Positions 25,548-34,794 of a stretch of 64,000 nt of DNA are shown one piece after another (within the stretch, counting starts at the first letter, position 1; each line of letters opens with the position of its first letter). Source of the stretch: Bacillaceae bacterium OF18-1A (lineage in GTDB: Bacteria > Bacillota > Bacilli > Bacillales > Bacillaceae_G); NCBI GenBank assembly GCA_027694045.1, contig JAQEWB010000001.1, positions 186,001-250,000 of the forward strand, read 5' to 3'. The position numbers were made by a program, and so were the translations under genes. The notes under the pieces were generated by a model. It searched no databases and had not been told where the DNA came from. It worked only from the letters and a program-made list of their open reading frames with translations.

Positions 25548-26186
25548 ATGACTAACTCAGTAAAAACAAATGATTTTAACGAAATTTTAACAGGACGTCG
25601 TTCAATTCGTAAGTACGACCCGTCAGTGAAAATTAGCAAAGAAGAAATGACAGAAATTCTTACAGAAGCAACACTTGCACCATCTTCAGTAAACATGCAA
25701 CCATGGAGATTCCTTGTGATTGAAAGTGACGAAGCGAAAGCAACACTTGCGCCACTTGCGAAATTCAACCAATCTCAAGTAGAAACATCTTCAGCAATGA
25801 TCGCTTTATTTGGTGATTTAAACAACTTTGATAACGCAGAAGAAATTTACGGTACAGCAGTAGAGCGCGGACTTATGCCAGCAGAAGTAAAAGAAGACCA
25901 AATGAAAAAACTTTCAGCGTATTTCTCAATGGTTACACCAGAAGTTATGAAAGATACAGTATTAATCGACGGCGGTCTTGTAGCAATGCAATTTATGCTA
26001 GCAGCTCGTGCTCACGGTTATGACACTTGTCCAATTGGTGGATTTGAAAAAGACCAAATTGCAGAAGCATTCGGATTAGATAAAGAGCGTTACGTACCAG
26101 TAATGTTAATTTCAGTCGGAAAAGCTGCTGACACTGGATACCAATCAGTACGTCTTCCAGTTGAAAAAGTTGCTGAGTGGAAGTAA
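25548..26186 (+). CDS. Nitroreductase-family flavoprotein
   Basis: The 212-residue protein has the FMN-binding start GRRSIRKYDPSVKISKEEM (residues 14-32) and LAPSSVNMQPWRFLVI near 45, both conserved in NfsA/YdgI-like nitroreductases. It should reduce nitro compounds, quinones or similar electrophiles with NAD(P)H. Its place after a MarR regulator and before a monooxygenase-like gene suggests a response to toxic aromatic compounds. The ATG follows AAAAGGGAGAATACAACT. Confidence 0.88.
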   Translation: MTNSVKTNDFNEILTGRRSIRKYDPSVKISKEEMTEILTEATLAPSSVNMQPWRFLVIESDEAKATLAPLAKFNQSQVETSSAMIALFGDLNNFDNAEEIYGTAVERGLMPAEVKEDQMKKLSAYFSMVTPEVMKDTVLIDGGLVAMQFMLAARAHGYDTCPIGGFEKDQIAEAFGLDKERYVPVMLISVGKAADTGYQSVRLPVEKVAEWK

Positions 26187-26232
26187 TTTTATAACAAGAT
26201 AGAAATAAGTGAGATATGAGAGGGGAAACACC

Positions 26233-26526
26233 ATGATTATTATTCACGCAATATTTCAAGTAGACCCAGCGAAACAACAATCATTTTTAGAAGAAATTCA
26301 GCCACTACTTCATGGTTCAAGAGAAGAAAGTGGAAATGTATCGTATGACTTATATAAAGATACAGAAAAAGAAAATGTGTATACGATGGTAGAAGTATGG
26401 AAAGATGAAGCAGCAGTTGCGAGTCATAATACGAGTGAACACTACACTTCTTTCGTTAGCAAAGCATCACAATTTTTAACTGCTCCGCTTAATATAAAAG
26501 TTTATCGTGGAGAGTTAGTAAAATAA
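26233..26526 (+). CDS. Antibiotic biosynthesis monooxygenase (ABM) domain protein
   Basis: The 97-residue protein spans a single ABM dimeric alpha-beta barrel (MIIIHAIFQVDPAKQQSFLE, later YTMVEVWKDEAAVASHN). Such proteins oxidise or protect against quinones and other aromatics without a cofactor. The ATG at 26233 follows GAGAGGGGAAACACC; an in-frame start at 26209 has none. It is the third gene of the MarR operon. A weak hairpin (GATGGCC with GGGGTCATC) and T run follow at about 26540-26577. Confidence 0.8.
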   Translation: MIIIHAIFQVDPAKQQSFLEEIQPLLHGSREESGNVSYDLYKDTEKENVYTMVEVWKDEAAVASHNTSEHYTSFVSKASQFLTAPLNIKVYRGELVK

Positions 26527-26845
26527 TATAGTTCGAATAGATGGCCTTGGCATATTGCTGGGGTCATCTTTTTTATTTTGATTTGGCTTAACATACGAAA
26601 GTATACACGCTCTCTCTAAATAACACACATAATAATTAAGTGTAAATTAACTTTATTTACTTACATTTAATAATATGGTACTCTTATATTTGTTTTTTTC
26701 TACTAATGTAAAAAAGAAAATACAGAGTATATGCAACATTTCGTAGAGTAACGCTGCGTACATTTTCATTAATATAGAGTGAAGTAGAAATAAATGATAA
26801 ATAGGTAGCATGCAAAAAAATTATTTGTAAAGGTGTGAAAACATA

Positions 26846-27352
26846 ATGAACTCGGTATTAAAAAGTATACTTATTTCTTTTTCTTGTTCTGCAATAGGTA
26901 TGTGTTGGTTACTGTTCATATTATTTAGAGGAGATGGAGACTGGTTATTGTCTTGGATAGGTGTATTCATGGCATATGTTTCTTTATATACTTTAATAGA
27001 TTTATATTGTAAAAATACATATGATAAAAAAATAAATAAATGGCTTATAAAAACAGCAGTTACTAGCTTTAGTTTTGCGGTATTAGGAATCTCATTTTGT
27101 GTCATACACGAGCTATTAACACCGTGGAGTATGAGCATCATGGTTTGGTATTGGTTGGTAATGCTATTATTATTTTTAACGACTATCCTATCATTAGTCA
27201 TTTTAGTTTTTGTTAATCGTAAAAATCATAATTTCACCGGAGGACATAGAATACTTATACTTCTAAATATACTTCTTACGTTAGGACCGGTATTATGGCC
27301 GCTATTACTTACTATTCTCGGAAATAGTATGAATGCTAGTGCAGGATGGTAA
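26846..27352 (+). CDS. Uncharacterised four-segment membrane protein
   Basis: The 168-residue product has about four hydrophobic segments (residues 5-25, 30-50, 68-88 and 93-120) with a final one near 135-158. I do not recognise the family. The ATG follows AAAGGTGTGAAAACATA. The 319 bases before it are AT-rich with no clear gene. A terminator follows at 27377, so it is a single-gene unit. Confidence 0.6.
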   Translation: MNSVLKSILISFSCSAIGMCWLLFILFRGDGDWLLSWIGVFMAYVSLYTLIDLYCKNTYDKKINKWLIKTAVTSFSFAVLGISFCVIHELLTPWSMSIMVWYWLVMLLLFLTTILSLVILVFVNRKNHNFTGGHRILILLNILLTLGPVLWPLLLTILGNSMNASAGW

Positions 27353-27376
27353 AAGTGAATATATGGTTCGAAATAG

Positions 27377-27422
27377 TGAGAAAAACGTGTTTATCAATAA
27401 ATGAAAAACACGTTCTTTCTTA
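27377..27422 (+). terminator. Terminator of the membrane-protein gene
   Basis: GAAAAACGTGTTT pairs with AAACACGTTCTTTC around a 12-base loop, followed by a T-rich stretch. Confidence 0.7.
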
Positions 27423-27776
27423 TGATCTCATCCATACGTTTTCACTAAGTGTAACACTTTCTAATGCAGTATTTTACATGTGATTTTGAAAAAGAATTTC
27501 TAATACAGCTAATGCATTTTTAAACCAGCTTCGGAAAAATATGAGTAAGTCAAATGTACAATCTAATGAAGATAAAGGGGGCATCAGCTTTGTTGCCTTC
27601 ATTAGATGATTATTATATTTCGAAGCAAGGTATGAGTTTAATATTTGTAAAATTGTTATTATTCTTATCTTTTTATATAATGAAGATTATAGGGATACAG
27701 GGGAGTCATGAATAGAAAATACTTTAGTTAATTAATTATTTTAATTTTAACTATTATAACAATGGAGTTGAATACA
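27423..27776 (+). other. Long leader region of the deaminase gene with an 11-bp inverted repeat and a 7-codon ORF
   Basis: ATCTAATGAAG (27561-27571) is perfectly complemented by CTTCATTAGAT (27597-27607) around a 25-base loop without a T run. Further on, CAGGGGAGTC precedes a 7-codon frame, ATG at 27709, encoding MNRKYFS. No known riboswitch consensus was found. Confidence 0.4.
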
Positions 27777-29531
27777 TTGGGAGAGAATCAATTTAGATGG
27801 AGTAATAAACAATTACGAGAACAAGTTGAAGTGTTAGACGACAAGAGAAGCCCGCACATTGTATTAAGGAATGCAACATATTTAAATTCCTACATGCGTG
27901 AATGGATGAAAACGAATATTTGGATCTATGATGACCGAATTGTATATGTAGGAGAAAAATTGCCAGAGCAACTACGTGATTGTGAAGTTGTTGATTGCGA
28001 AGGGAAGTATGTCGTACCTGGCTATATAGAACCGCATGCACATCCATATCAGTTGTATAATCCCGAGACGTTAACGAATCATGTGATGCAGTTTGGTACA
28101 ACGACATTAATTAATGATAATTTAACTTTATTTTTCACATTACAACGTGAAGTAGCGTTTCAGTTATTAGATGAATTTAAAAAGGTTCCGGCAAGTATGT
28201 ATTGGTGGTGCCGTTTTGATGGACAAACTGAGCTGCAAAATGGTGAATCTTTATTTAATAGTGAAGAAATCATAGAGTGGCTGAAACATGAAGCCGTTCT
28301 TCAAGGCGGCGAGTTAACAGCATGGCCGAAATTATTACATGGCGATGATGAAATGTTAACTTGGGTACAAGAAACGAAGCGATTACAGAAAAAAATAGAA
28401 GGCCATTTTCCAGGGGCATCTGAAACGACGTTAGCAAAGTTAAAGTTGTTAGGAACAGATTGTGATCATGAGGCGATGACAGGAGAGGAAGCTTTAACTC
28501 GTCTTATGCAAGGTTACACCGTTTCTCTTAGAAATTCTTCTATTCGCCCTGATCTAGAAGTTTTAGTAAAAGAATTACTAGAATTAGGTGTGAAACAGTT
28601 TGATAGATTCATTTTTACAACAGATGGTTCACATCCGTCATTTTATGAAAACGGAATGACGAGTAAGATGATAGAAATAGCGATTAAGCAAGGGATACCA
28701 GTAATAGATGCGTATCATATGGCAAGTTATAATGTTGCTCGCTATTATAATATGGAGCATGTACATGGCTCAATTGCGACAGGTAGAATTGCAAATATTA
28801 ATATTTTGGAAAGTAAAGAAAATCCGGTTCCCATTCATGTTATTGCAAAAGGACAATGGATGAAACGTGATGGATTCAATAAAAATGAATTATTACGTGT
28901 TGAGTGGGATGAATTTCAAGTAACACCGTTGCGGTTAGATTGGTCTTTAAAGAAAGAGGATATGATTGTTTCTGAAACAACAGGTATAAAGCTATTAAAT
29001 GATGTTATTTCAAAACCATATGTAAGTGAAATCGACTTACAAAGCGATGAACTTTCTGGTGATCATGATGAATGTTTCCTTATGATGATTGCCCGTGATG
29101 GTACATGGCGAGTGAATACAGTTGTAAAAGGATTTGCAAATGAATTAGGTGGCCTTGCTAGCTCTTATTCCGGCACAGGTGACATCATTCTTATTGGAAA
29201 GAGTAAAGAAGACATGCTTACAGCTTTTCATAGAGTAAAAGAGATTGGTGGGGGGATGGTAATAGCGGAAAAAAATGAAGTGTTACATGAAATTGCCTTG
29301 CCATTGCTTGGGATTATGTCGGATTTGAAAATGAGCGAATTAATACAGGAAGAGAAAAAGATGGTGAAATTACTGAAAGAGCGGGGATACGCTTATAACG
29401 ATCCCGCATTTACAATTTTATTCTTTTCTGCAACGCACTTGCCTTTCATACGGGTAACACCTATTGGATTATATGATGTGAAAAGTAGTAAAGTACTTGC
29501 CCTGCCAGTGAATGTAATCAATCAATATTAA
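27777..29531 (+). CDS. Adenine deaminase-like amidohydrolase (YerA type)
   Basis: About 584 residues. The metal-binding motif of amidohydrolases appears as VPGYIEPHAHPYQL near residue 80, and a C-terminal adenine deaminase domain follows (GELGG-like ANELGGLASSYSGTGDIILI near 450). The family converts adenine to hypoxanthine and ammonia, but YerA-like members are diverged and their substrate is unproven. The TTG at 27777 is preferred because GGAG lies 9 bases upstream; the ATG at 27762 has no ribosome site. The gene stands alone with a long leader and a strong terminator. Confidence 0.82.
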   Translation: MGENQFRWSNKQLREQVEVLDDKRSPHIVLRNATYLNSYMREWMKTNIWIYDDRIVYVGEKLPEQLRDCEVVDCEGKYVVPGYIEPHAHPYQLYNPETLTNHVMQFGTTTLINDNLTLFFTLQREVAFQLLDEFKKVPASMYWWCRFDGQTELQNGESLFNSEEIIEWLKHEAVLQGGELTAWPKLLHGDDEMLTWVQETKRLQKKIEGHFPGASETTLAKLKLLGTDCDHEAMTGEEALTRLMQGYTVSLRNSSIRPDLEVLVKELLELGVKQFDRFIFTTDGSHPSFYENGMTSKMIEIAIKQGIPVIDAYHMASYNVARYYNMEHVHGSIATGRIANINILESKENPVPIHVIAKGQWMKRDGFNKNELLRVEWDEFQVTPLRLDWSLKKEDMIVSETTGIKLLNDVISKPYVSEIDLQSDELSGDHDECFLMMIARDGTWRVNTVVKGFANELGGLASSYSGTGDIILIGKSKEDMLTAFHRVKEIGGGMVIAEKNEVLHEIALPLLGIMSDLKMSELIQEEKKMVKLLKERGYAYNDPAFTILFFSATHLPFIRVTPIGLYDVKSSKVLALPVNVINQY

Positions 29532-29577
29532 AAGAAAGATCCTGTAAAAGGTTATTTTACAGGATCTTTCTCATTTC
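29531..29577 (+). terminator. Terminator of the deaminase-like gene
   Basis: A stem of about 16 bp (AGAAAGATCCTGTAAAA with its complement) and a 4-base loop is followed by a T-rich run. Confidence 0.9.
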
Positions 29578-29597
29578 TAGCATAAGAATATACTAAG

Positions 29598-29630
29598 CCT
29601 CAAATAATATAGTATCTAAATTATTTGAGG
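29598..29630 (+). promoter_or_regulatory. Inverted repeat overlapping the ribosome site of the secreted-protein gene
   Basis: CCTCAAATAAT (29598-29608) and ATTATTTGAGG (29620-29630) are perfect 11-bp complements. The right arm contains the GAGG of the Shine-Dalgarno site, so folding would block translation. It could alternatively be a DNA operator. Confidence 0.5.
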
Positions 29631-29642
29631 TGATACGTAAAT

Positions 29643-30164
29643 ATGAAAAAACTATTGTATGTACTAAGTATTTTTATTTTATGTGTATCGATACAACACG
29701 TTGTACATTCTCAATCAGGTGCACCAGAGCTATCTTCAAATTGTCTTGAAGAAAGTAAAATACGTGATGAAAAGTATGTGAAAAATATAATGAAGGACAT
29801 TAAATCTACGTTTCATTTAAATGTTGATGAAAAGGGTTTTAGGGAAATGAGTAAAAAAGATTTAGAGGCTGCACATTTAATGTATGGTGGCCGAGGTGAG
29901 GATACATATTATAATTCATTAACGAAAGCTTTTGAAAGTGGTGGATATAGAGGGGAAGCTAGGTTATTTGTAAAGGCGCAAGAAGCATTTTTACTATATA
30001 AAGAAATAGACGATACAAATGTAATGAAGCATCTTGAACTTAAAAAAGGAGAATGGGTTGTTACTGAAACGAAAAAGAAACAAGGGAAAATAGTAGAATA
30101 CAAACCGTTACAATGTGAAAAAGATTATTTGAAAAAGAGAAATGAGTACCATAATGGGAAATGA
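29643..30164 (+). CDS. Secreted protein of unknown function
   Basis: The 173-residue precursor has a signal peptide (MKKLLYVLSIFILCVSIQHV, cleavage near residue 24 after VHS). The charged mature part of about 150 residues is mostly helical and has two cysteines, at about residues 34 and 158, which could form a disulfide. I do not recognise a domain. The ATG follows TTGAGGTGATACGTAAAT, a site that lies in an 11-bp inverted repeat. A terminator follows at 30243. Confidence 0.65.
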   Translation: MKKLLYVLSIFILCVSIQHVVHSQSGAPELSSNCLEESKIRDEKYVKNIMKDIKSTFHLNVDEKGFREMSKKDLEAAHLMYGGRGEDTYYNSLTKAFESGGYRGEARLFVKAQEAFLLYKEIDDTNVMKHLELKKGEWVVTETKKKQGKIVEYKPLQCEKDYLKKRNEYHNGK

Positions 30165-30242
30165 GGTAACAATAATCTTGAAGGGGAAAGCTTTCATTAA
30201 TAAATGTGAATGGGTCAAGAGAAATCACTAGCAAGTGCAATA

Positions 30243-30287
30243 TAAAAACGTCATTTTAATCATTAAAAATGACGTTTTTATATTTTT
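30243..30287 (+). terminator. Terminator of the secreted-protein gene
   Basis: AAAAACGTCATTTT and AAAATGACGTTTTT pair around a short loop, followed by ATATTTTT. Confidence 0.85.
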
Positions 30288-30564
30288 AAAGCCTTTGCAT
30301 CGCACTCCCAATTCTCTTTGCTAAATCAGTTGATACCTTATTGAAATATCCCATAACAACCTTTCTAATATCATCGGATATAACCTCCAAATCTTTTTCG
30401 TCCATTGTTACTAAATATGATTTTATAACGTTGATTATGTATGACATGAAAAGTTCAAAATAGTAACAGACCGCTAGATGAAAAAAACGCATATGTAGTG
30501 GACCTGTTGTAATAGAGGAAATTATGGAAAAATAAATATCGTGAAGAGAATTACTATTAAAATT
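30286..30564 (-). pseudogene. C-terminal remnant of a TetR-like regulator
   Basis: The minus-strand frame is open from a TGA at 30565-30567 down to the stop at 30286, 92 codons, without a start at its head. The only ATG (30490-30492) has no convincing ribosome site. The frame upstream of that ATG already reads like protein (SIISSITTGPLHMRFFHLAV), continuing into a helical segment and MDEKDLEVISDDIRKVVMGY. This looks like the last helices of a TetR/AcrR regulator. No N-terminal helix-turn-helix is present in any frame nearby. The assignment to TetR is by helical pattern only. Confidence 0.45.
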
Positions 30565-30646
30565 TCAATCTTAAAAATGAATTTATACATGACTTTATAG
30601 AGAATGCACATACATAAATAGGGAAAATAACTAGGAGGAATGTAAC

Positions 30647-31864
30647 ATGTCGGATTGGTTACAATTAGATAAAGAATATATGATGTCTACGTATTGTCGC
30701 ATGAATGTTGCGATAGAAAGAGGAGAAGGCTGCACACTATATGATGTAGATGGAAAAGAGTATTTAGATTTATTTTCTGGTGTAGGGGTAAATGTATTAG
30801 GATACAATCATCCTAAAATTGTGCAAAAGACAATGGAGCAAGTTACGAAATCAATGCATCTTCCATTTCATTTTTTAAACCCAGTTGCGATTGAGTATGC
30901 AAAGAAATTAGTTGAGTATTCTTTAAAAAAAGGAAAAGTCTTTTTTACAAACTCTGGTACGGAAGCGACAGAAACGACGTTAAAATTAATTGATAAATAT
31001 AGATCGATTACGAATGAAGAACGTGATGGAATTATTGTGTTAAAAGATAGTTTCCACGGGCGTACGTTAGGAGCACTACATTTTACGAGACAAGAAAATG
31101 TATATCAAAATTTCCCTAAAACATCTATTCCTGTATATGAAGTGGAACGTGAAAATATAGAGCAATTAGAAGAGACAATCATAAATGAAAAGCCTATTGC
31201 AATTATGATTGAGCCTGTATTAGGAAGTGGCGGCATCTATCCTTTATCAATTGAATATTTGCATAGTGTTCAACATCTTTGTGATACATATAATGTGATT
31301 CTTATCGTTGATGAAGTACAGAGTGGTATGGGGAGAACTGGAAAACTATTTGCTTATCAAAATTTCAATATTACACCCGATATTATTCAAATCGGTAAAG
31401 GAGCAGGAGGCGGGATACCGCTAGGTGGAATTATTGTAGGTGAAAAATTATGTGATGTATTTTCACCAGGAGATCATGGAACAACATTTGCACATTCATC
31501 AATGGGAACAGCTTTAGGTTTAACTGTATTAAATACATTACTTGATGATGGGTTAATGCAAGAAGCTTATGAAACGTCACTATATTTAAATGAAAAACTG
31601 CAAGAATTTCAGAAAGAAAACTCTTATTATATTAAAGAAGTACGTCACGCGGGGATGATGTTTGGTATTAGTATGAACGATACGAATGAAAATGTGAAAA
31701 AACTACAAGTAGCATTAATGGATAAAGGTATGTTAGTGGATGTTACACAAGGAAATATTATTCGATTACTTCCGCCGTATATTATTACGAAAGAGGAAAT
31801 TGATGCATTTGTTACAGAATTTATTTCTTGTATTCATAGTTCAGCAGCGATAGTAAATGTTTAA
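30647..31864 (+). CDS. Class III PLP-dependent aminotransferase (acetylornithine/4-aminobutyrate type)
   Basis: The 405-residue protein has the fold-type I class III pattern: LYDVDGKEYLDLFSGVGVN near residue 30, FFTNSGTEATETTLKL near 103, the cofactor aspartate in LIVDEVQSGMGRTG near 222, and the PLP lysine in IQIGKGAGGGIPLGG near 250. It transfers an amino group between an omega-amino compound and a keto acid. No arginine-synthesis neighbours are present, so the substrate is open. The ATG follows CTAGGAGGAATGTAAC. It is transcribed alone and ends in a terminator. Confidence 0.85.
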   Translation: MSDWLQLDKEYMMSTYCRMNVAIERGEGCTLYDVDGKEYLDLFSGVGVNVLGYNHPKIVQKTMEQVTKSMHLPFHFLNPVAIEYAKKLVEYSLKKGKVFFTNSGTEATETTLKLIDKYRSITNEERDGIIVLKDSFHGRTLGALHFTRQENVYQNFPKTSIPVYEVERENIEQLEETIINEKPIAIMIEPVLGSGGIYPLSIEYLHSVQHLCDTYNVILIVDEVQSGMGRTGKLFAYQNFNITPDIIQIGKGAGGGIPLGGIIVGEKLCDVFSPGDHGTTFAHSSMGTALGLTVLNTLLDDGLMQEAYETSLYLNEKLQEFQKENSYYIKEVRHAGMMFGISMNDTNENVKKLQVALMDKGMLVDVTQGNIIRLLPPYIITKEEIDAFVTEFISCIHSSAAIVNV

Positions 31865-31948
31865 AATACAAATATAAAAAGTACCTCATTTTTAATTCAA
31901 ACAGGAAGAAAATAGGGGTGAAATGAATAAAATTTCAAATTAAAATAA

Positions 31949-31993
31949 AAAGCTGAAAAAGGTACTCGTATAGCGCCTTCTTCAGCTTTTTTA
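31949..31993 (+). terminator. Terminator of the aminotransferase gene
   Basis: AAAAAGCTGAA pairs with TTCAGCTTTTTT, with inner GG/CC pairing, around a longer loop. Confidence 0.75.
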
Positions 31994-32167
31994 AAATAGT
32001 AAATTACTTAACATAGAGAGAATCTCACTGGACAAATAATTAATTATGTGAAACAATAATAACAGATAAGGAGACAGTGCTTTTCCTTAAGTGCTTCGAA
32101 TTAATTTTATTCAATAAGAGAAGGTGTGCTTAAAGAAGTTAAATTAAATAAGGAGCTGTTTTATTGT

Positions 32168-33619
32168 ATGCAACAAAATAATGATTTAAATTTTGAACCT
32201 CAAGACGTTAATATTGTCAATCCTAAACAAGCCAGGAAAGCAGTAGTTGCTACTGGTATCGGGAATGCAATGGAGTGGTTTGACTTCGGATTATACGCGT
32301 ATTTAGCGGTTATCTTAAGTCAATTATTCTTCTCAGGTGTTGATAATAGTGGTTTGCAACTTGTACTTACATTCGGTACATTTGCAGCAGCCTTTCTCGT
32401 TCGACCAATCGGAGGTGTATTCTTTGGTAGAATAGGAGATAAGTACGGCCGAAAAATCGTGTTAAGTACTACTATTATTTTAATGGCACTTTCTACATTA
32501 TTCATCGCATTACTACCAACCTATGAACAAATTGGTGTATGGGCACCAATACTACTTTTAGTTGCCCGAATGATTCAAGGCTTCTCTACAGGCGGCGAAT
32601 ATTCAGGTGCAATGGTTTATATCGCAGAATCTTCTCCAGATAAAAAGCGTGGTATACTCGGTAGTGGTCTTGAAATTGGAACACTCTCAGGTTACATTGC
32701 TGCTTCGGTAATTGTTACCATTTTGACGTTATTGTTAACAGATGAGCAAATGCTCAGCTGGGGCTGGCGTATTCCTTTCTTAATAGCTGCACCAATTGGT
32801 TTGGTCGGTTTATATTTACGACGTCATTTAGATGAATCTCCCATCTTTGAAGAGATGGAAAAAGCACAAGAGGAATCTGAAGACAACGAACAATTTTCAT
32901 TTATGGACATATTAAAATATCACAAAAAAGACTTCTTATTAAGCACAGTAATTGTTGCCTTCTTTAATATTACGAACTATATGATTCTTTCGTATATTCC
33001 TTCTTATCTAACTCAAGTACTTAAAGTCAAAGAAACAACTGGCTTATTAATTATTTCCATTACGATGGCACTTATGATTCCATTGGCACTTTATTTCGGT
33101 AAATTAAGTGATAAAATTGGTAATAAACGCGTCGTGCAAATTGGTTTACTAGGTTTAACCGTATTTGCAATTCCGGCATTTTTACTAATAGGTAACGGGC
33201 ATATTGCAGCTATATTTGCAGGTGTCTTCATATTAGGTTTCTTCCTAAGTGTATATGAAGGAACATTACCTTCGTTATTACCATCACTCTTTTTCACCGA
33301 TGTACGTTATCGAGCACTATCGATCTCCTTTAACATTTCCGTATCAATATTCGGTGGAACAACACCGCTCGTATGTTCATACTTAGTTCATGCAACAGGT
33401 AACCCGCTTGCACCGGCATTTTATTTAACAGGTGTAAGTATGATTGGATTAGTCGTATTTAGTGTATTATTTGTCACAACATCAGGACGTGCGCTAAAAG
33501 GTTCATATCCTACAGTAGAATCGAAAAAAGAAGCACACCTAATCGCTAAAGAAGATCCTGAAGAAACACTTTGGTGGCATGAAGAATCTTTAGAAATTGA
33601 AGCAGGGAAGAATGCTTAA
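32168..33619 (+). CDS. MFS transporter of the metabolite:proton symporter family (ProP-like)
   Basis: The 483-residue protein has 12 predicted membrane segments. It begins its first segment with ATGIGNAMEWFDFGLYAYLA and has FFGRIGDKYGRKI after the second, both hallmarks of ProP/KgtP-type symporters. STGGEYSGAMVYIAE and FLIAAPIGLVGLYLRRHLDE also fit. It probably imports proline, betaine or a related compound with protons. The ATG at 32168 is used although AAGGAG lies 12 bases upstream; a GTG at 32126 is the alternative. The stop is followed by a bidirectional terminator. Confidence 0.85.
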   Translation: MQQNNDLNFEPQDVNIVNPKQARKAVVATGIGNAMEWFDFGLYAYLAVILSQLFFSGVDNSGLQLVLTFGTFAAAFLVRPIGGVFFGRIGDKYGRKIVLSTTIILMALSTLFIALLPTYEQIGVWAPILLLVARMIQGFSTGGEYSGAMVYIAESSPDKKRGILGSGLEIGTLSGYIAASVIVTILTLLLTDEQMLSWGWRIPFLIAAPIGLVGLYLRRHLDESPIFEEMEKAQEESEDNEQFSFMDILKYHKKDFLLSTVIVAFFNITNYMILSYIPSYLTQVLKVKETTGLLIISITMALMIPLALYFGKLSDKIGNKRVVQIGLLGLTVFAIPAFLLIGNGHIAAIFAGVFILGFFLSVYEGTLPSLLPSLFFTDVRYRALSISFNISVSIFGGTTPLVCSYLVHATGNPLAPAFYLTGVSMIGLVVFSVLFVTTSGRALKGSYPTVESKKEAHLIAKEDPEETLWWHEESLEIEAGKNA

Positions 33620-33645
33620 GTTATAAAAGTGACGTAGAAGTATAT

Positions 33646-33681
33646 AAAAAAGACTCCTATTAAAAAATAGGAGTCTTTTTT
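33646..33681. terminator. Bidirectional terminator
   Basis: AAAAAAGACTCCTAT pairs with ATAGGAGTCTTTTTT around a short A-rich loop between the convergent transporter and DUF4129 genes. Confidence 0.9.
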
Positions 33682-33684
33682 ACA

Positions 33685-34794
33685 TCATTTCTTTCGTTTC
33701 TTCAAATTCTTCTGATACTCATAAAGTGTATGAACTTCTTCCTTAAATTCGTGCAGAAGTACAGTGTTTTCACCATTTGAATAACGAACTGTATTATAAG
33801 CGTCTATAATAATGTTACTCTGAATATTTACATCCTCTTCACTATTTATTCTCTCTAGCCAAGCCTCAACAGTTTCTCCTCGCTTTCTATTTAAGGGAGG
33901 GGATAGCTTACTCTCCAATTTGAAAATTTCTTTCCGAATTTCGTTATGTGGTGGTTTGTATCGCTTCATTCGTTTTTGGCTCATACCTTCTTTATCGGTA
34001 ATGATAGTAGATTCGAAGATGGGCATATTTGGTAAACTTAAATGTTTTCGTTTTTTTACTATTTTCCAAACGATGTAAATAGCGATGACTGTACAGACTA
34101 TGACTGTAATGCTATTTATGAGAGTTGGATCGAAAGAAGGCTGCCCTATTTCATCTTTAATTCGAGTTTGGTTTAAATTTCCTTTATTTGACCAAAAGTC
34201 TTCTGTATCTTTTGAAGCAGCCGCCGAGAACAATGGGTTGATAGCGTATCCGAATCCTAAAGCAACTACTTGAACAATATAAGAAAAAATAAGCCGAATA
34301 TAAGGGAATACCGGAATAAGTAAAGCACTAATTGTTCCAATAGCGATAATAGAAGAAAATCGTAATAACTGTTGATTACGATTTGAACTTGTTTGCCAAA
34401 ATGTAATCATAATGTGTAAAACTAATACTAACAACTTCCATAACGGTGGAAAAGGGGCATGAAATATAGCTGAAAAAGCAAACCATATAATACCACCTAA
34501 CGATTTTTGTACCGGATATCCAGGTCCGATTGCGTGTACGATAAAGAAGAAAAGGGGTAACATAATTGTACCGAAAAGAGAAAAAGGTAGAATGAAAGAA
34601 CAACCAATGATTTGAATAATGAGTAGTATTACAAACCCTGTTGTTTTTTTCTTAATAAATGTATGGATAAGAAATACTCCTACATAGCCTGTTGCTAAAA
34701 ATATAGCAACAGCAACAAGTTCATCTCTTTCTGTTAATAAAGAAAGGAGGAGGAGCAGAATAAAGTCATTAACGTGATAGAGCAAAGTTTTCAA
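33685..34794 (-). CDS. Membrane protein with C-terminal DUF4129-like domain
   Basis: About 369 residues. Eight or so hydrophobic segments fill residues 8-190 and one more lies near 235. The cytoplasmic tail (RKEIFKLESKLSPPLNRKRG and IIDAYNTVRYSNGE) resembles DUF4129, found at the C-terminus of TgpA/YebA-type membrane transglutaminases. The transglutaminase core is absent here. A TTG at 34792-34794 after GGTGGAAACGG is the likely start, inside the end of the DUF58 gene; the frame itself reaches 34872. It is the last gene of the MoxR-DUF58 operon. Confidence 0.65.
   Translation of the reverse strand: MKTLLYHVNDFILLLLLSLLTERDELVAVAIFLATGYVGVFLIHTFIKKKTTGFVILLIIQIIGCSFILPFSLFGTIMLPLFFFIVHAIGPGYPVQKSLGGIIWFAFSAIFHAPFPPLWKLLVLVLHIMITFWQTSSNRNQQLLRFSSIIAIGTISALLIPVFPYIRLIFSYIVQVVALGFGYAINPLFSAAASKDTEDFWSNKGNLNQTRIKDEIGQPSFDPTLINSITVIVCTVIAIYIVWKIVKKRKHLSLPNMPIFESTIITDKEGMSQKRMKRYKPPHNEIRKEIFKLESKLSPPLNRKRGETVEAWLERINSEEDVNIQSNIIIDAYNTVRYSNGENTVLLHEFKEEVHTLYEYQKNLKKRKK

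Noticed and set aside
30286..30492. Minus-strand 68-codon frame as an intact gene
   Set aside because: Protein-like sequence continues upstream of its ATG and the ribosome site is weak, so a truncated remnant is more likely.
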